Counted from the first letter of the stretch, positions 17,114-26,713 are shown. The stretch is DNA of 64,000 nt from Pantoea endophytica (GCF_002858935.1 NZ_PJRT01000009.1:186001-250000); one strand, 5' to 3'. The notes: generated by a model from the letters alone, not told the origin. A program made the numbers and translations.

Positions 17114-19033
17114 TCAATACTGGCGATTCCACTCACTGTCGGCGAGAATCTTGTCCGGCTTGCCCATGAAGTAGCGGTAATAGGCATCGTAGGCCAGCAC
17201 GTTTTTCACGTAGCCACGCGTTTCGGAGAACGGGATGGTTTCGATAAACGCCACTGCATCCAGATTACCACCGCTGGTTTTCTGCCAGCTGCGCACGCGT
17301 CCCGGACCGGCGTTATAGGCGGCCGAAGAGAAGATGCGGTTCTGACCAAACTGCTGATAGACATACTCCAGATACTGCGTACCGATCTGAATATTGGTCT
17401 GCGGATCCAGCAGCTGGCTGCTGTTCACATAGCCGGGAATGTTATACATCTTCACGGTATGCGTCGCCGTAGCGGGCATCACCTGCATCAATCCGCTGGC
17501 GCCCACCGGTGAACGCGCTTTCGGGTTCCACGCGCTCTCCTGACGTGAAATCGCCATCGCATAACTCTGCGGAATGCCTTTGTCGCTGGTGTATTGCTGG
17601 TAAAGGTTTTGCCATGCCAGCGGGAAGCGCTCTTTCAGGCTATCCCACATTTTCGCGGTGATGGTGGCCTGCACGCTGAGATCCCACCAATCCTGCTCGT
17701 TAGCGTAACGCGCCAGCATCTGCTGCTGCGAACGGGTTTTGCTGGAGATCAGATTGGCCCACTCGCTGCGTGCCAGGTTATCCAGCCCCCAATACATCAG
17801 CTCACGCACGCGCGCCATTTCCGCACCTTGCGTCACGCTGCTGTCGGCTGCCGGAGCTTTGTCGACCTGCAACGGATACTCCACGCCCAAACGCTGCGCC
17901 GCGACCATCGGATAGAAACCGCGCGCCTGCATCAGCTTCCGCAGAATATCGTTGGCTTCCTCTTTACGGCCCTGCGAAATCAGCAGATCCGCCTGCCAGT
18001 ATTGCCACTCATCTTTCTCTTTGGCTTCCACCGGCAAACGCGCGATCCAGGTATTGAGACCACGACGATCGTTCTGGCTCAGCGCCAGGCGTACGCGGCG
18101 CTCCACCAGCGCGGTAGATTCGCTGTTCATCACCACCGCATCACGCCAGCGCGCCTGCTCGCTGGTGAGATCCGCGCCCATCATGCGCCACACCACGGTC
18201 TCTTTCAGATTCTGCTCATCGGCCTGGCTCATCTTCTGCGCCTGCACCAGCTGCGGGATCATCATGCGCGCGTTATCCATATCCTCACGCGCCACGCGGG
18301 CGAAGGCGTAGCTGGTCGCCATGCGGGTGAAATCGGTGGGTCCCATGCTGCTGGCAAAGGTGGTGACGGTTTGCGGATTCTGCTGCAGCGCAATCAGCCC
18401 GCTGGCGGTGGTTTGATAATCCGCCGGCAGCATTTTCGCCAGATAGTTCACCAGGCTGTCGTTACCGGCTTTCATCGCCAGACGAATACGCTCGAGAATG
18501 GTGATCGGCGAGAGTTGCCCGCTGGCTTGCCATACCGAAAACAGCTTGTCGCAGTCGTTCGGTAACGCGGTGCCGCGCAGCCAAATCTCTTTCGCACCGG
18601 CAAACGCCGCCTGCTGCTGGCCGGTCGCCCACTTAGCGTAGTACCAGTTACAGCGCGCCTGCACCGGTTTCGGTTCATCCGGGCTGAAGCTGAGTACGCC
18701 CTGCCAATCCTGACGGTTCGCCAGCACATTCACAAAGCGCGTTGAGAGCGAGCGCGCCGGCGGCAGCGTAGGATACTGTTGAATAAAGTTCTTCACCGCC
18801 AGCGGTGTCTCTTGATCGAGATCCTGCGCCAGCAGGCGATATTGCAGATACGGGTAGAGCGGATAATCCTGCAGCGTCGGCATCAGCTGCGTCACCTGGT
18901 CCATCTGTTTGTTATCCCAGGCTTGCTTGATTTGCGCATAGCGCTGTCGCTGCTGATCCAGCGAATCGGCCCATACGCTGCTGGCCGTGCTGGCCAGACA
19001 GATCCCTAGCATCCAGTAACGCCACTTCTCCAT
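17114..19033 (-). CDS. slt: Soluble lytic murein transglycosylase Slt70
   Basis: Periplasmic exo-lytic transglycosylase that cleaves the MurNAc-GlcNAc bond of peptidoglycan to give 1,6-anhydro products. The 639-residue protein (E. coli 645) has a 22-residue signal peptide ending SSVWA, a long alpha-superhelical U and L domain, and a C-terminal lysozyme-like domain with the catalytic glutamate at about residue 499 in SRQESAWNPKARSPVGASG, followed by GLMQVMP and AAYNAGPGRV. Stop and trpR promoter overlap. The start is divergent from the urea operon. Confidence 0.96.
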   Translation of the reverse strand: MEKWRYWMLGICLASTASSVWADSLDQQRQRYAQIKQAWDNKQMDQVTQLMPTLQDYPLYPYLQYRLLAQDLDQETPLAVKNFIQQYPTLPPARSLSTRFVNVLANRQDWQGVLSFSPDEPKPVQARCNWYYAKWATGQQQAAFAGAKEIWLRGTALPNDCDKLFSVWQASGQLSPITILERIRLAMKAGNDSLVNYLAKMLPADYQTTASGLIALQQNPQTVTTFASSMGPTDFTRMATSYAFARVAREDMDNARMMIPQLVQAQKMSQADEQNLKETVVWRMMGADLTSEQARWRDAVVMNSESTALVERRVRLALSQNDRRGLNTWIARLPVEAKEKDEWQYWQADLLISQGRKEEANDILRKLMQARGFYPMVAAQRLGVEYPLQVDKAPAADSSVTQGAEMARVRELMYWGLDNLARSEWANLISSKTRSQQQMLARYANEQDWWDLSVQATITAKMWDSLKERFPLAWQNLYQQYTSDKGIPQSYAMAISRQESAWNPKARSPVGASGLMQVMPATATHTVKMYNIPGYVNSSQLLDPQTNIQIGTQYLEYVYQQFGQNRIFSSAAYNAGPGRVRSWQKTSGGNLDAVAFIETIPFSETRGYVKNVLAYDAYYRYFMGKPDKILADSEWNRQY

Positions 19034-19134
19034 TACGCTCTCCTCTCAGTGCTGCGATCCAGCTCATGCCAGACTTCTTTCATGCTAACCAGGCCAACCG
19101 TCTCTTGCCATGTTCTTCACAAAATTTACGCTCG

Positions 19135-19173
19135 CGCACCGCCGTTGCGCAGCGTTTGCGCCGCCGTTGTGCA
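19135..19173 (+). promoter_or_regulatory. Two NtrC-like enhancer sites
   Basis: CGCACCGCCGTTGCGCA (19135-19151) and TGCGCCGCCGTTGTGCA (19157-19173) resemble the NtrC site TGCACC-N5-GGTGCA, sharing 11 and 12 of 17 positions with TGCACCAACATGGTGCA. Their centres are 22 bases apart (two helical turns), and lie about 100-120 bases upstream of the expected sigma-54 start point. By sequence alone this is a good candidate, not proof. Confidence 0.6.
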
Positions 19174-19236
19174 ATTTATCATCAGAAAAACGTATTACAC
19201 ATCAATTAACTACCCGGTTTCATCGGCTTACAAAAA

Positions 19237-19252
19237 TGGCACGCGCTTTGCT
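19237..19252 (+). promoter_or_regulatory. Sigma-54 promoter of the urea operon
   Basis: TGGCACGCGCTTTGCT fits the -24/-12 consensus TGGCACGrnnnTTGCw at every fixed position but the purine, with the essential GG-N10-GC spacing. Transcription would start near 19263, about 30 bases before the allophanate hydrolase ATG. Confidence 0.8.
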
Positions 19253-19257
19253 CTGTT

Positions 19258-19287
19258 GAATTCCATCTTGTATACCAGTTGGAATTC
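19258..19287. promoter_or_regulatory. 30-bp palindromic operator candidate
   Basis: Arms GAATTCCA (19258-19265) and TGGAATTC (19280-19287) are exact inverted repeats, concentric with an inner GTATAC (19270-19275); 13 of 15 base pairs are symmetric. It covers the expected start point. The GntR/FCD regulator encoded in the same operon is the obvious candidate ligand, since this family often binds TTGTATAC-like centres. Confidence 0.6.
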
Positions 19288-19291
19288 ACTC

Positions 19292-21088
19292 ATGGCATCG
19301 ACCTTTGGCTTTACGCTCCAGGATTGGCAACGCAGTTACCAACAGGATCCACAACAGATTACCGCCTTGCTGGCGGCTCATCTCGACGCCCTCGACGCGC
19401 AGGATAACGCGTGGCTCTATCTTGCCACGCCCGCGCAGTTGCAGGCACAGATTGAACCGCTGCTGGCGAGCTATCAGCGCAACCCGGCGGCGCTGCCGCT
19501 GTTTGGCGTGCCGTTTGCGGTAAAAGATAATATTGATGTCGCCGGCTGGCCGACCAGCGCCGCCTGCCCGGCCTTCACCTACACCGCCGAAGCCGATGCC
19601 TTTGTTGTCGCGCAGCTCAAAGCAGCAGGCGCGGTGGTGATTGGCAAAACCAACCTCGACCAATACGCCACCGGCTTAGTCGGCACGCGTTCGCCGTTTG
19701 GTGCCGTGAGCAACACCTTCAATCCTGATTACGTCAGCGGCGGTTCCAGCTCCGGTTCTGCGTCGGTGCTGGCGCGCGGTCTGGTGGGCTTCTCACTCGG
19801 CACCGACACCGCCGGTTCGGGCCGCGTGCCCGCCGGTTTTAACAACATTGTCGGCCTCAAGCCGACCAAAGGTTGGTTCTCTGCCAGCGGCGTGGTGCCC
19901 GCTTGCCGCCTCAATGACACCATTTCCGTGTTCGCGTTAACGGTCGAAGATGCCTTCGCGGTGGCTACCGCAGCGGGCGGCTATGACGCGGGCGATGCCT
20001 ATTCGCGCAGCAATCCGCACACCGCGCCAGCCAGCTTCAAAGCGCAGCCCGATTTCGCCATTCCCGCCACGCCTGAATTCTTCGGCGACAAGCAAGCCGA
20101 AGCGGCCTGGCTGGCGGCGCTGGAGCAATTGCAGGCCGGCGGCGCCACGCTGCATCCGATCGATTTTTCCCTGTTCCATCAACTCGCCGAGCAGCTCTAT
20201 TACGGTCCGTGGGTCGCCGAGCGCACCGTGGCGGTGGGCGAGATGATCAACCGCCCGGAAGAGATGGATCCGGTGGTATACGGCATCGTCAACAGCGGCC
20301 TGAAATACACCGCAGTCGAAGCCTATCAGGCGGAATACTTGCGCGCCGAACTGACGCGCCAGATTCAGCAAACGCTGACGCAGTTCGATGCGCTGGTGGT
20401 GCCCACCTCGCCAACCATCCATACGCTGGACGAAATGCAGCAGGAGCCGGTGAATTACAACTCGCAGTTCGGCACCTACACCAACTTCACCAACCTGGCC
20501 GATCTCAGCGCGCTGGCGCTGCCTGCGCCGTTCCGCGCCGATGGTTTGCCTGCCGGCATCACGCTGATTGCGCCTGCGTGGCACGATCGCGCGCTGGCTG
20601 GTTTTGGCCTGCGCTGGCAGCAGCAGATGGCGCTGCCGCTCGGTGCCACCGGCAAGGCGCAGCCTGCTCAGCAAGGCGCATTGCCGGTTTCCGCCGATCA
20701 CGTCCGCGTGGCGGTGGTGGGTGCGCATCTCACCGGCATGCCGCTCAACTTCCAGCTCACCACGCGCCAGGCGGTGCTGGTCGAGGAGACGCAAACCGCC
20801 AGCCATTACCGTCTGTTCGCCCTGCTCGATGGCTCGATTAAGAAGCCGGGCCTGCTGCGTGGCGAGAGCGGTGCGGCGATCACCGTGGAACTGTGGGATA
20901 TCCCGCTGGCGCGCTTTGGCGAGTTCGTGGCGGAAATCCCGGCCCCGCTCGGCATTGGCTCGCTGACGCTGGCCGACGGACGCATCGTAAAAGGCTTTAT
21001 CTGTGAACCGGCGGTGCTGTCGCAGGCGCTGGAAATTACCGAATTTGGCGGCTGGCGCAACTGGCTGGCCTCTCTGGGGAGTAAATAA
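19292..21088 (+). CDS. atzF: Allophanate hydrolase
   Basis: Amidase-signature enzyme that splits allophanate (from urea carboxylase) into ammonia and CO2. I use the ATG at 19292 (598 aa); the frame opens earlier, at 19049, but that extension is low-complexity, covers the promoter and is not family-like. The Ser-cisSer-Lys triad is visible as K78 (FAVKDNIDVAG), S152 (GGSSSGSAS) and S176 (GTDTAGSGRVPAG), with the same spacing as AtzF. Residues from about 470 form the extra C-terminal domain of allophanate hydrolases. First gene of the urea operon, 2 bases before urea carboxylase. Confidence 0.93.
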   Translation: MASTFGFTLQDWQRSYQQDPQQITALLAAHLDALDAQDNAWLYLATPAQLQAQIEPLLASYQRNPAALPLFGVPFAVKDNIDVAGWPTSAACPAFTYTAEADAFVVAQLKAAGAVVIGKTNLDQYATGLVGTRSPFGAVSNTFNPDYVSGGSSSGSASVLARGLVGFSLGTDTAGSGRVPAGFNNIVGLKPTKGWFSASGVVPACRLNDTISVFALTVEDAFAVATAAGGYDAGDAYSRSNPHTAPASFKAQPDFAIPATPEFFGDKQAEAAWLAALEQLQAGGATLHPIDFSLFHQLAEQLYYGPWVAERTVAVGEMINRPEEMDPVVYGIVNSGLKYTAVEAYQAEYLRAELTRQIQQTLTQFDALVVPTSPTIHTLDEMQQEPVNYNSQFGTYTNFTNLADLSALALPAPFRADGLPAGITLIAPAWHDRALAGFGLRWQQQMALPLGATGKAQPAQQGALPVSADHVRVAVVGAHLTGMPLNFQLTTRQAVLVEETQTASHYRLFALLDGSIKKPGLLRGESGAAITVELWDIPLARFGEFVAEIPAPLGIGSLTLADGRIVKGFICEPAVLSQALEITEFGGWRNWLASLGSK

Positions 21089-21090
21089 GC

Positions 21091-24000
21091 ATGTTCAGCA
21101 CCGTTCTGATTGCTAACCGTGGCGAGATCGCCTGCCGCGCCATTCGCACCTTAAAACGCCTCGGCGTGAAAAGCGTCGCCGTCTATTCCGATGCCGATCG
21201 CAACGCGCGCCACGTCAAAGAAGCTGACGTCGCCATCGCCCTTGGCGGTGACAAAGCCAGCGACAGCTATTTACGCATCGACAAAATCCTCGCCGCCGCG
21301 CAGGAAACTGGCGCGCAAGCCATCTGGCCGGGCTACGGTTTCCTGTCAGAAAGCCTGCCGTTTGCCGATGCCTGTGAAAAAGCCGGCATCGCCTTTGTCG
21401 GCCCCACCGCGCAGCAGATTGGCGAGTTTGGCCTGAAACACCGCGCGCGTGAGCTCGCTGCCAGCGCGGGCGTGCCAATGACGCCGGGCACGCCGCTGCT
21501 GAGTTCGCTGGAAGAAGCCTTAAGCGCCGCCGACACCATCGGCTATCCGGTGATGCTGAAAAGCACGGCAGGCGGCGGCGGCATTGGCCTGACGCGCTGC
21601 GCCGACGCCGATGCGCTGCGCAATGCGTGGGAGAGCGTGCGCCGCCTTGGCGAGCAGTTCTTCAGCGATGCGGGCGTGTTTTTAGAACGCTGCATCGATC
21701 GCGCGCGCCACGTTGAAGTGCAGATTTTTGGCGACGGCAGCGGCAAAGTGATCGCGCTCGGCGAACGCGACTGTTCGCTGCAGCGCCGCAACCAGAAAGT
21801 GGTCGAAGAGACGCCTGCACCGAATCTACCGCAGGCAACGCGTGAAGCGCTGCTCTCTTCTGCGGTGCGCCTCGGCGAGCTGGTGAATTATCGCAGCGCC
21901 GGTACGGTGGAATACATCTACGACGCCGAACAAGATGCCTTCTACTTCCTCGAAGTGAACACCCGCCTGCAGGTTGAACATCCTGTCACCGAATGCGTCA
22001 CCGGCCTCGATCTGGTTGAGTGCATGCTGAAAGTCGCCGCTGGCGATGCCCTCGACTGGGCGCGCCTGCAGCAAGCGCCCGCTGGCGCATCGATTGAAGT
22101 GCGTATCTACGCCGAAGATCCGCTGAAAAACTTCCAGCCCAGCCCCGGCGTACTGACCCACGTCAGTTTCCCGGATGACGTGCGCGTTGATGGCTGGATC
22201 GCTACCGGCACCGAAGTCTCGGCGTTTTACGATCCGATGGTCGCCAAACTGATCGTGCATGCCGAGACGCGCGCAGCGGCGCTGGCGAAGATGCAGCAGG
22301 CGCTCGACGCCACGCAGCTGCACGGCATCGCCAGCAATCTCGATTATCTGCGCCAGATCGTCGCCACCGACGCCTTCCGCAGCGGCAACGTGTGGACGCG
22401 CTTCCTCGATAGCTTCACACCAGCCGCCAGCGTGATTGAAGTGCTGCAACCCGGCACCTTCAGCAGCATTCAGGATTTTCCTGGCCGCCTCGGCTATTGG
22501 GATATCGGCGTGCCGCCATCCGGCCCAATGGACGATTTCGCCTTCCGCCTCGCCAACCGCATTGTCGGCAACCACGACAGCGCCGCCGGTCTGGAATTCA
22601 CGCTGCAAGGCCCCACGCTGCGCTTCCACAGCGATGCCATCATCGCCCTGACCGGTGCCGATTGCCCAGCCGACGTCGATGGCGAAAACATCGCCTACTG
22701 GCAGCCCGTCAGCGTCAAAGCGGGACAAACCCTGACGCTGGGCCGCGCGCAGAGCGGCTGCCGCACCTACTTAGCGGTGCGCAACGGGTTCGACGTGCCG
22801 GAATATCTCGGCAGCCGATCCACCTTCTCGCTCGGCCAGTTTGGCGGCCACGCCGGACGCACTCTGCGCGTCGCCGACATGCTGCCAATCTCCCAGCCGC
22901 AGCTTGCCGCCTGCACCACGCCCGCGCCGGTCAGCGCCCCGCAGGCGCTCGATCATGCGCTGGTGCCGCACTACGGCACTGAATGGCGCATCGGCGTGCT
23001 GTATGGACCGCACGGCGCACCGGATTTCTTCACTCAGGCGGCGATTGATGAGTTCTTTGCCAGCGACTGGCAGGTGCACTACAACTCCAACCGCCTCGGC
23101 GTGCGTTTGGTTGGCCCGAAACCGACATGGACGCGCGCCAACGGCGGCGAAGCCGGCCTGCATCCGTCCAACGTGCATGACTGCGAATACGCCATCGGCG
23201 CGGTGAACTTCACCGGCGACTTCCCGGTGATCCTGACGCACGACGGTCCCAGCCTCGGCGGCTTCGTCTGCCCGGTGACCATCGCCAAAGCCGAACTGTG
23301 GAAAGTCGGCCAGGTGAAACCGGGCGACAAAATCCGTTTCCACCCAATCAGCGCCGACGAAGCGGTGGCGCTGGAAAAAGCCCAGGCGCACAGCGTGGCC
23401 ACGCTGCGCAGCAGCCACGCGCCGGCCTTTGCGGTGCCCTCTTTAGCAGCCAGCGCTATCGGTTCCGCCACCTTGCTGGCGGCGCTCCCCGCCACGGCAA
23501 CCACGCCAGCGGCGGTTTATCGCCAGGCGGGCGACAAATATGTGCTGATTGAGTACGGCGATAATGTGCTGGATCTGGCGCTGCGTCTGCGCGTGCATCT
23601 GCTGATGAATGCGCTACGTGAACGCGCGGTGCCGGGCGTGGAAGAGCTGTCGCCGGGCGTGCGCTCTCTGCAGGTACGCTACGACAGCCTGATTCTCAGC
23701 CAGAAACAGCTGATGCAGCTGCTGCTGGAACTGGAAGCCGGGCTCGGCGATGTCAGCCAGCTGAAAGTGCCGTCGCGCATTGTCTGGATGCCGATGGCCT
23801 TCGAAGACAGCGCCACACTCGGCGCGGTCGAACGTTATCAGGAAACCGTGCGTGCCAGCGCGCCGTGGCTGCCAAATAACGTCGATTTTATCCAGCGTAT
23901 TAATGGCCTGGCGAGCCGCGAAGCGGTGCGCGACACCCTTTTTGATGCCAGCTACCTGATTCTCGGCCTCGGCGATGTCTATCTCGGCGCGCCGTGCGCG

Positions 24001-24708
24001 GTACCGATCGATCCACGCCATCGCCTGCTGAGCTCCAAATACAGCCCGGCGCGCACCTTTACCGCCGAAGGCACGGTCGGCATTGGCGGCATGTACATGT
24101 GCATCTACGGCATGGATTCACCCGGCGGTTATCAGCTGGTGGGCCGGACGCTGCCAATCTGGAACAAGTTCCTCAAAAATGAACAGTTTGCGGCCGACGA
24201 GCCGTGGCTGCTGCACTTCTTCGATCAGGTGCGCTTCTATCCGGTAACGGAAGACGAACTGACGCAGCTGCGCGATGACTTCCGCGAAGGCCGCGCCACG
24301 GTGCGCATCGAAGAAACGGTCTTCGACTTCGCCGCCCATCATCAATTCCTGGCGGAAAATGCCGCATCGATCAGTGATTTCCGCCAGCGTCAGTCCGCCG
24401 CCTTCGAACAGGAAGTGACGCTGTGGGCGCAGGAAGAGCAGAACGCGCCGCTCACCAGCGAGGAGACGCTGGTGGTGGCCGAAGCCGACGACGATGCGCT
24501 GGCGGTGTGCGCCGATATGAACGGCAACATCTGGAAAGTGCTGGTTCAGCCAGGCGACGCGGTGGAAGCCGGTCAAACGCTGGTCATCGTGGAAGCGATG
24601 AAAATGGAACTGGCGATTGTCGCGCCGCAGGCCGGCACCGTGAAACGCATTGCCTGCCAGGCAGGACGTCCGGTGAGTCCGGGCGATGCCCTGCTGTGGC
24701 TGGAATAA
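21091..24708 (+). CDS. uca: Urea carboxylase (biotin-dependent)
   Basis: ATP- and biotin-dependent carboxylation of urea to allophanate. The 1205-residue protein has, in order, a biotin carboxylase half (IANRGEIACRAIRTLKRLG at the N-terminus; ATP-grasp glycine loop KSTAGGGGIGLTR; EVNTRLQVEHPVTE), a carboxyltransferase region related to KipA and KipI (about residues 460-1090), and a C-terminal biotinyl domain with biotin-accepting K1171 in VEAMKMELA. The ribosome site GGGAG lies in the end of the preceding gene. The pair with allophanate hydrolase forms urea amidolyase, a urease-independent route. No urease genes are in the window. Confidence 0.95.
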   Translation: MFSTVLIANRGEIACRAIRTLKRLGVKSVAVYSDADRNARHVKEADVAIALGGDKASDSYLRIDKILAAAQETGAQAIWPGYGFLSESLPFADACEKAGIAFVGPTAQQIGEFGLKHRARELAASAGVPMTPGTPLLSSLEEALSAADTIGYPVMLKSTAGGGGIGLTRCADADALRNAWESVRRLGEQFFSDAGVFLERCIDRARHVEVQIFGDGSGKVIALGERDCSLQRRNQKVVEETPAPNLPQATREALLSSAVRLGELVNYRSAGTVEYIYDAEQDAFYFLEVNTRLQVEHPVTECVTGLDLVECMLKVAAGDALDWARLQQAPAGASIEVRIYAEDPLKNFQPSPGVLTHVSFPDDVRVDGWIATGTEVSAFYDPMVAKLIVHAETRAAALAKMQQALDATQLHGIASNLDYLRQIVATDAFRSGNVWTRFLDSFTPAASVIEVLQPGTFSSIQDFPGRLGYWDIGVPPSGPMDDFAFRLANRIVGNHDSAAGLEFTLQGPTLRFHSDAIIALTGADCPADVDGENIAYWQPVSVKAGQTLTLGRAQSGCRTYLAVRNGFDVPEYLGSRSTFSLGQFGGHAGRTLRVADMLPISQPQLAACTTPAPVSAPQALDHALVPHYGTEWRIGVLYGPHGAPDFFTQAAIDEFFASDWQVHYNSNRLGVRLVGPKPTWTRANGGEAGLHPSNVHDCEYAIGAVNFTGDFPVILTHDGPSLGGFVCPVTIAKAELWKVGQVKPGDKIRFHPISADEAVALEKAQAHSVATLRSSHAPAFAVPSLAASAIGSATLLAALPATATTPAAVYRQAGDKYVLIEYGDNVLDLALRLRVHLLMNALRERAVPGVEELSPGVRSLQVRYDSLILSQKQLMQLLLELEAGLGDVSQLKVPSRIVWMPMAFEDSATLGAVERYQETVRASAPWLPNNVDFIQRINGLASREAVRDTLFDASYLILGLGDVYLGAPCAVPIDPRHRLLSSKYSPARTFTAEGTVGIGGMYMCIYGMDSPGGYQLVGRTLPIWNKFLKNEQFAADEPWLLHFFDQVRFYPVTEDELTQLRDDFREGRATVRIEETVFDFAAHHQFLAENAASISDFRQRQSAAFEQEVTLWAQEEQNAPLTSEETLVVAEADDDALAVCADMNGNIWKVLVQPGDAVEAGQTLVIVEAMKMELAIVAPQAGTVKRIACQAGRPVSPGDALLWLE

Positions 24709-24717
24709 GGAGCTGGC

Positions 24718-25416
24718 ATGAACACGAGCCCTCGTAGCAAAGGTCGTCCGGAAGCGCTGGCCGAGAAGGTTTATCAGGCGCTGAAACAGGACATTTTTGA
24801 GTTCCGACTGATGCCGGGCGATCGCTTCAGCGAAAACGAAATCGCCGATCGGCTGGAAGTGAGCCGCACGCCGGTGCGTCAGGCGCTGTTCTGGCTGGAG
24901 CGCGAGGGCTACGTCGAAGTGTGGTTCCGCAGCGGCTGGCAGGTGAAGCCGTTTGACTTTGAATATTTCGAAGAGCTGTACGACTTTCGCACCGTGCTGG
25001 AGTGCGAAGCGGTGCGCCGCTTGTGCGCACTGCCCGCACCGCAGTGCATCGACATGCTCACCGCGCTGAAAAGCTTCTGGATGGATGCACCGCGGCTGGC
25101 CGATGGCAAAGCGGTTTCGGCGCAGGATGAAGCCTTTCACATGGCGCTGGTGGCCGCCGCTGGCAATCAGGAGATGGCGCGCATCCACGCCGAACTGACC
25201 GAAAAAATCCGCATCATTCGCCGTCTCGATTTTACCCGAGACGACCGAATGGAGGCGACATACCGCGAGCACGCTCAGATTTTACGGGCGATTTTCCAGC
25301 AACAAACCGAGGAGGCGCAGCGCATTTTAACCGACCACATCGCCGTAAGTAAGGCAGAGGTCAGAAAGATCACATTGCATATGTTACAGCAGGCTCGACT
25401 TCAACCCATTGAATAA
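24718..25416 (+). CDS. GntR-family (FCD) transcription regulator
   Basis: Predicted ligand-responsive DNA-binding protein of 232 aa. The N-terminal winged helix includes RFSENEIADRLEVSRTPVRQAL (a recognition helix typical of GntR), and the C-terminal FCD all-helical domain begins near residue 80 with ELYDFRTVLECEAVRRL and has metal/ligand histidines in DEAFHMALVAAAGN and DHIAVSKAEV. It is inside the urea operon, 9 bases after urea carboxylase and 28 before urtA, with an AAGGAG ribosome site. Its likely target is the palindrome at 19258-19287; the ligand could be urea or allophanate (inference). Confidence 0.85.
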   Translation: MNTSPRSKGRPEALAEKVYQALKQDIFEFRLMPGDRFSENEIADRLEVSRTPVRQALFWLEREGYVEVWFRSGWQVKPFDFEYFEELYDFRTVLECEAVRRLCALPAPQCIDMLTALKSFWMDAPRLADGKAVSAQDEAFHMALVAAAGNQEMARIHAELTEKIRIIRRLDFTRDDRMEATYREHAQILRAIFQQQTEEAQRILTDHIAVSKAEVRKITLHMLQQARLQPIE

Positions 25417-25444
25417 AAATACAAACATCGTGAGGGGTTTACTG

Positions 25445-26713
25445 ATGAAAAGACGTTCGTTGCTCAAGGCTTTCGCGCTCTCTGCCTCTGTGGTCAGCAT
25501 GGGCTTTGCCTTTGCGGCACAGGCTGCTGACACCATCAAGGTGGGCATTATGTCCTCGCTCTCCGGCACCATGGCGATCTCCGAAACGCCGCTGAAGGAT
25601 GTGGCGCTGATGACTATCGATGAGATCAACGCCAAAGGCGGCGTGCTGGGCAAAAAGCTGGAACCGGTGGTGGTCGATCCGGCCTCCAACTGGCCGCTGT
25701 TCGCTGAGAAAGCGCGCCAGCTGCTGACCCAGGACAAAGTGGCGGCGGTGTTTGGCTGCTGGACCTCGGTATCGCGTAAATCGGTGCTGCCGGTGTTTGA
25801 GGAGCTGAACGGCCTGCTGTTTTATCCCGTGCAGTACGAAGGCGAAGAGATGTCGCCGAACGTGTTCTACACCGGCGCCGCGCCGAACCAGCAGGCGATT
25901 CCGGCGGTGGAATACCTGATGAGTGAAGATGGCGGCAGCGCGAAACGCTTCTTCCTGCTGGGCACCGACTACGTTTATCCGCGCACCACCAACAAGATTC
26001 TGCGCGCCTTCCTGCACACCAAAGGGGTACAGGATAAAGACATCGAAGAGGTCTATACGCCATTTGGTTACAGCGATTATCAGACCATCGTCTCCAACAT
26101 TAAGAAGTTCTCTGCCGGTGGCAAAACCGCGGTGATCTCCACCATCAACGGCGACTCCAACGTGCCGTTCTACAAAGAGCTGGCCAATCAGGGCATCAAA
26201 GCCACGGATATCCCGGTGATCGCCTTCTCGGTCGGCGAGGAAGAGTTGCGCGGCATTGATACCAAACCGCTGGTCGGTCAGCTAGCGGCGTGGAACTACT
26301 TCGAGTCGGTGGATAACCCAACTAACCAGAAGTTCGTCGCGGATTACCGCGCCTACGCTAAGGCGCACAACCTGCCGAACGCCAACACCGTGGTGACCAA
26401 CGACCCGATGGAAGCGACCTACGTTGGCCTGCACATGTGGGCGCAGGCGGTAGAGAAAGCGGGCACCACCGATGTGGATAAAGTGCGCGCGGCGATGGCG
26501 GGACAGACCTTTAAAGCCCCGGACGGTTTCACCCTGACCATGGATAAAACCAACCATCACCTGCATAAGCCAGTGATGATTGGTGAAGTGGAAGAGAACG
26601 GTCAGTTCAACGTGGTGTGGCAGACCGAGCAACCGGTACGCGCCCAGCCGTGGAGCCCGTACATTGCGGGTAATGATAAGAAGCCGGACCATCCGGTGAA
26701 ATCAACGCAGTAG
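25445..26713 (+). CDS. urtA: Urea ABC transporter, substrate-binding protein UrtA
   Basis: Periplasmic receptor of the high-affinity urea importer. The ATG at 25445 (422 aa) has a GAGGGG ribosome site and starts a signal peptide, MKRRSLLKAFALSASVV and on to AAQAADTIKVG; the RR pair followed by SLLK is Tat-like but Sec export is equally possible. The branched-chain amino-acid receptor fold of type I is seen in IKVGIMSSLSGTMAISE, AVFGCWTSVSRKSVLPVFEE and GLLFYPVQYEGEEMSPNV, hallmarks of UrtA. A 139-bp repeat separates it from urtB. Confidence 0.93.
   Translation: MKRRSLLKAFALSASVVSMGFAFAAQAADTIKVGIMSSLSGTMAISETPLKDVALMTIDEINAKGGVLGKKLEPVVVDPASNWPLFAEKARQLLTQDKVAAVFGCWTSVSRKSVLPVFEELNGLLFYPVQYEGEEMSPNVFYTGAAPNQQAIPAVEYLMSEDGGSAKRFFLLGTDYVYPRTTNKILRAFLHTKGVQDKDIEEVYTPFGYSDYQTIVSNIKKFSAGGKTAVISTINGDSNVPFYKELANQGIKATDIPVIAFSVGEEELRGIDTKPLVGQLAAWNYFESVDNPTNQKFVADYRAYAKAHNLPNANTVVTNDPMEATYVGLHMWAQAVEKAGTTDVDKVRAAMAGQTFKAPDGFTLTMDKTNHHLHKPVMIGEVEENGQFNVVWQTEQPVRAQPWSPYIAGNDKKPDHPVKSTQ

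Noticed and set aside
19049..19291. N-terminal extension of allophanate hydrolase
   Set aside because: It would translate the sigma-54 promoter and the palindrome; the family N-terminus starts at 19292.
24118..25272. 384-codon frame antisense to urea carboxylase and the GntR gene
   Set aside because: Covers two genes with clear domains on the plus strand; composition rich in His/Arg/Gln typical of antisense shadows. The same applies to frames at 19937-20806, 21826-22728 and 22771-23418.
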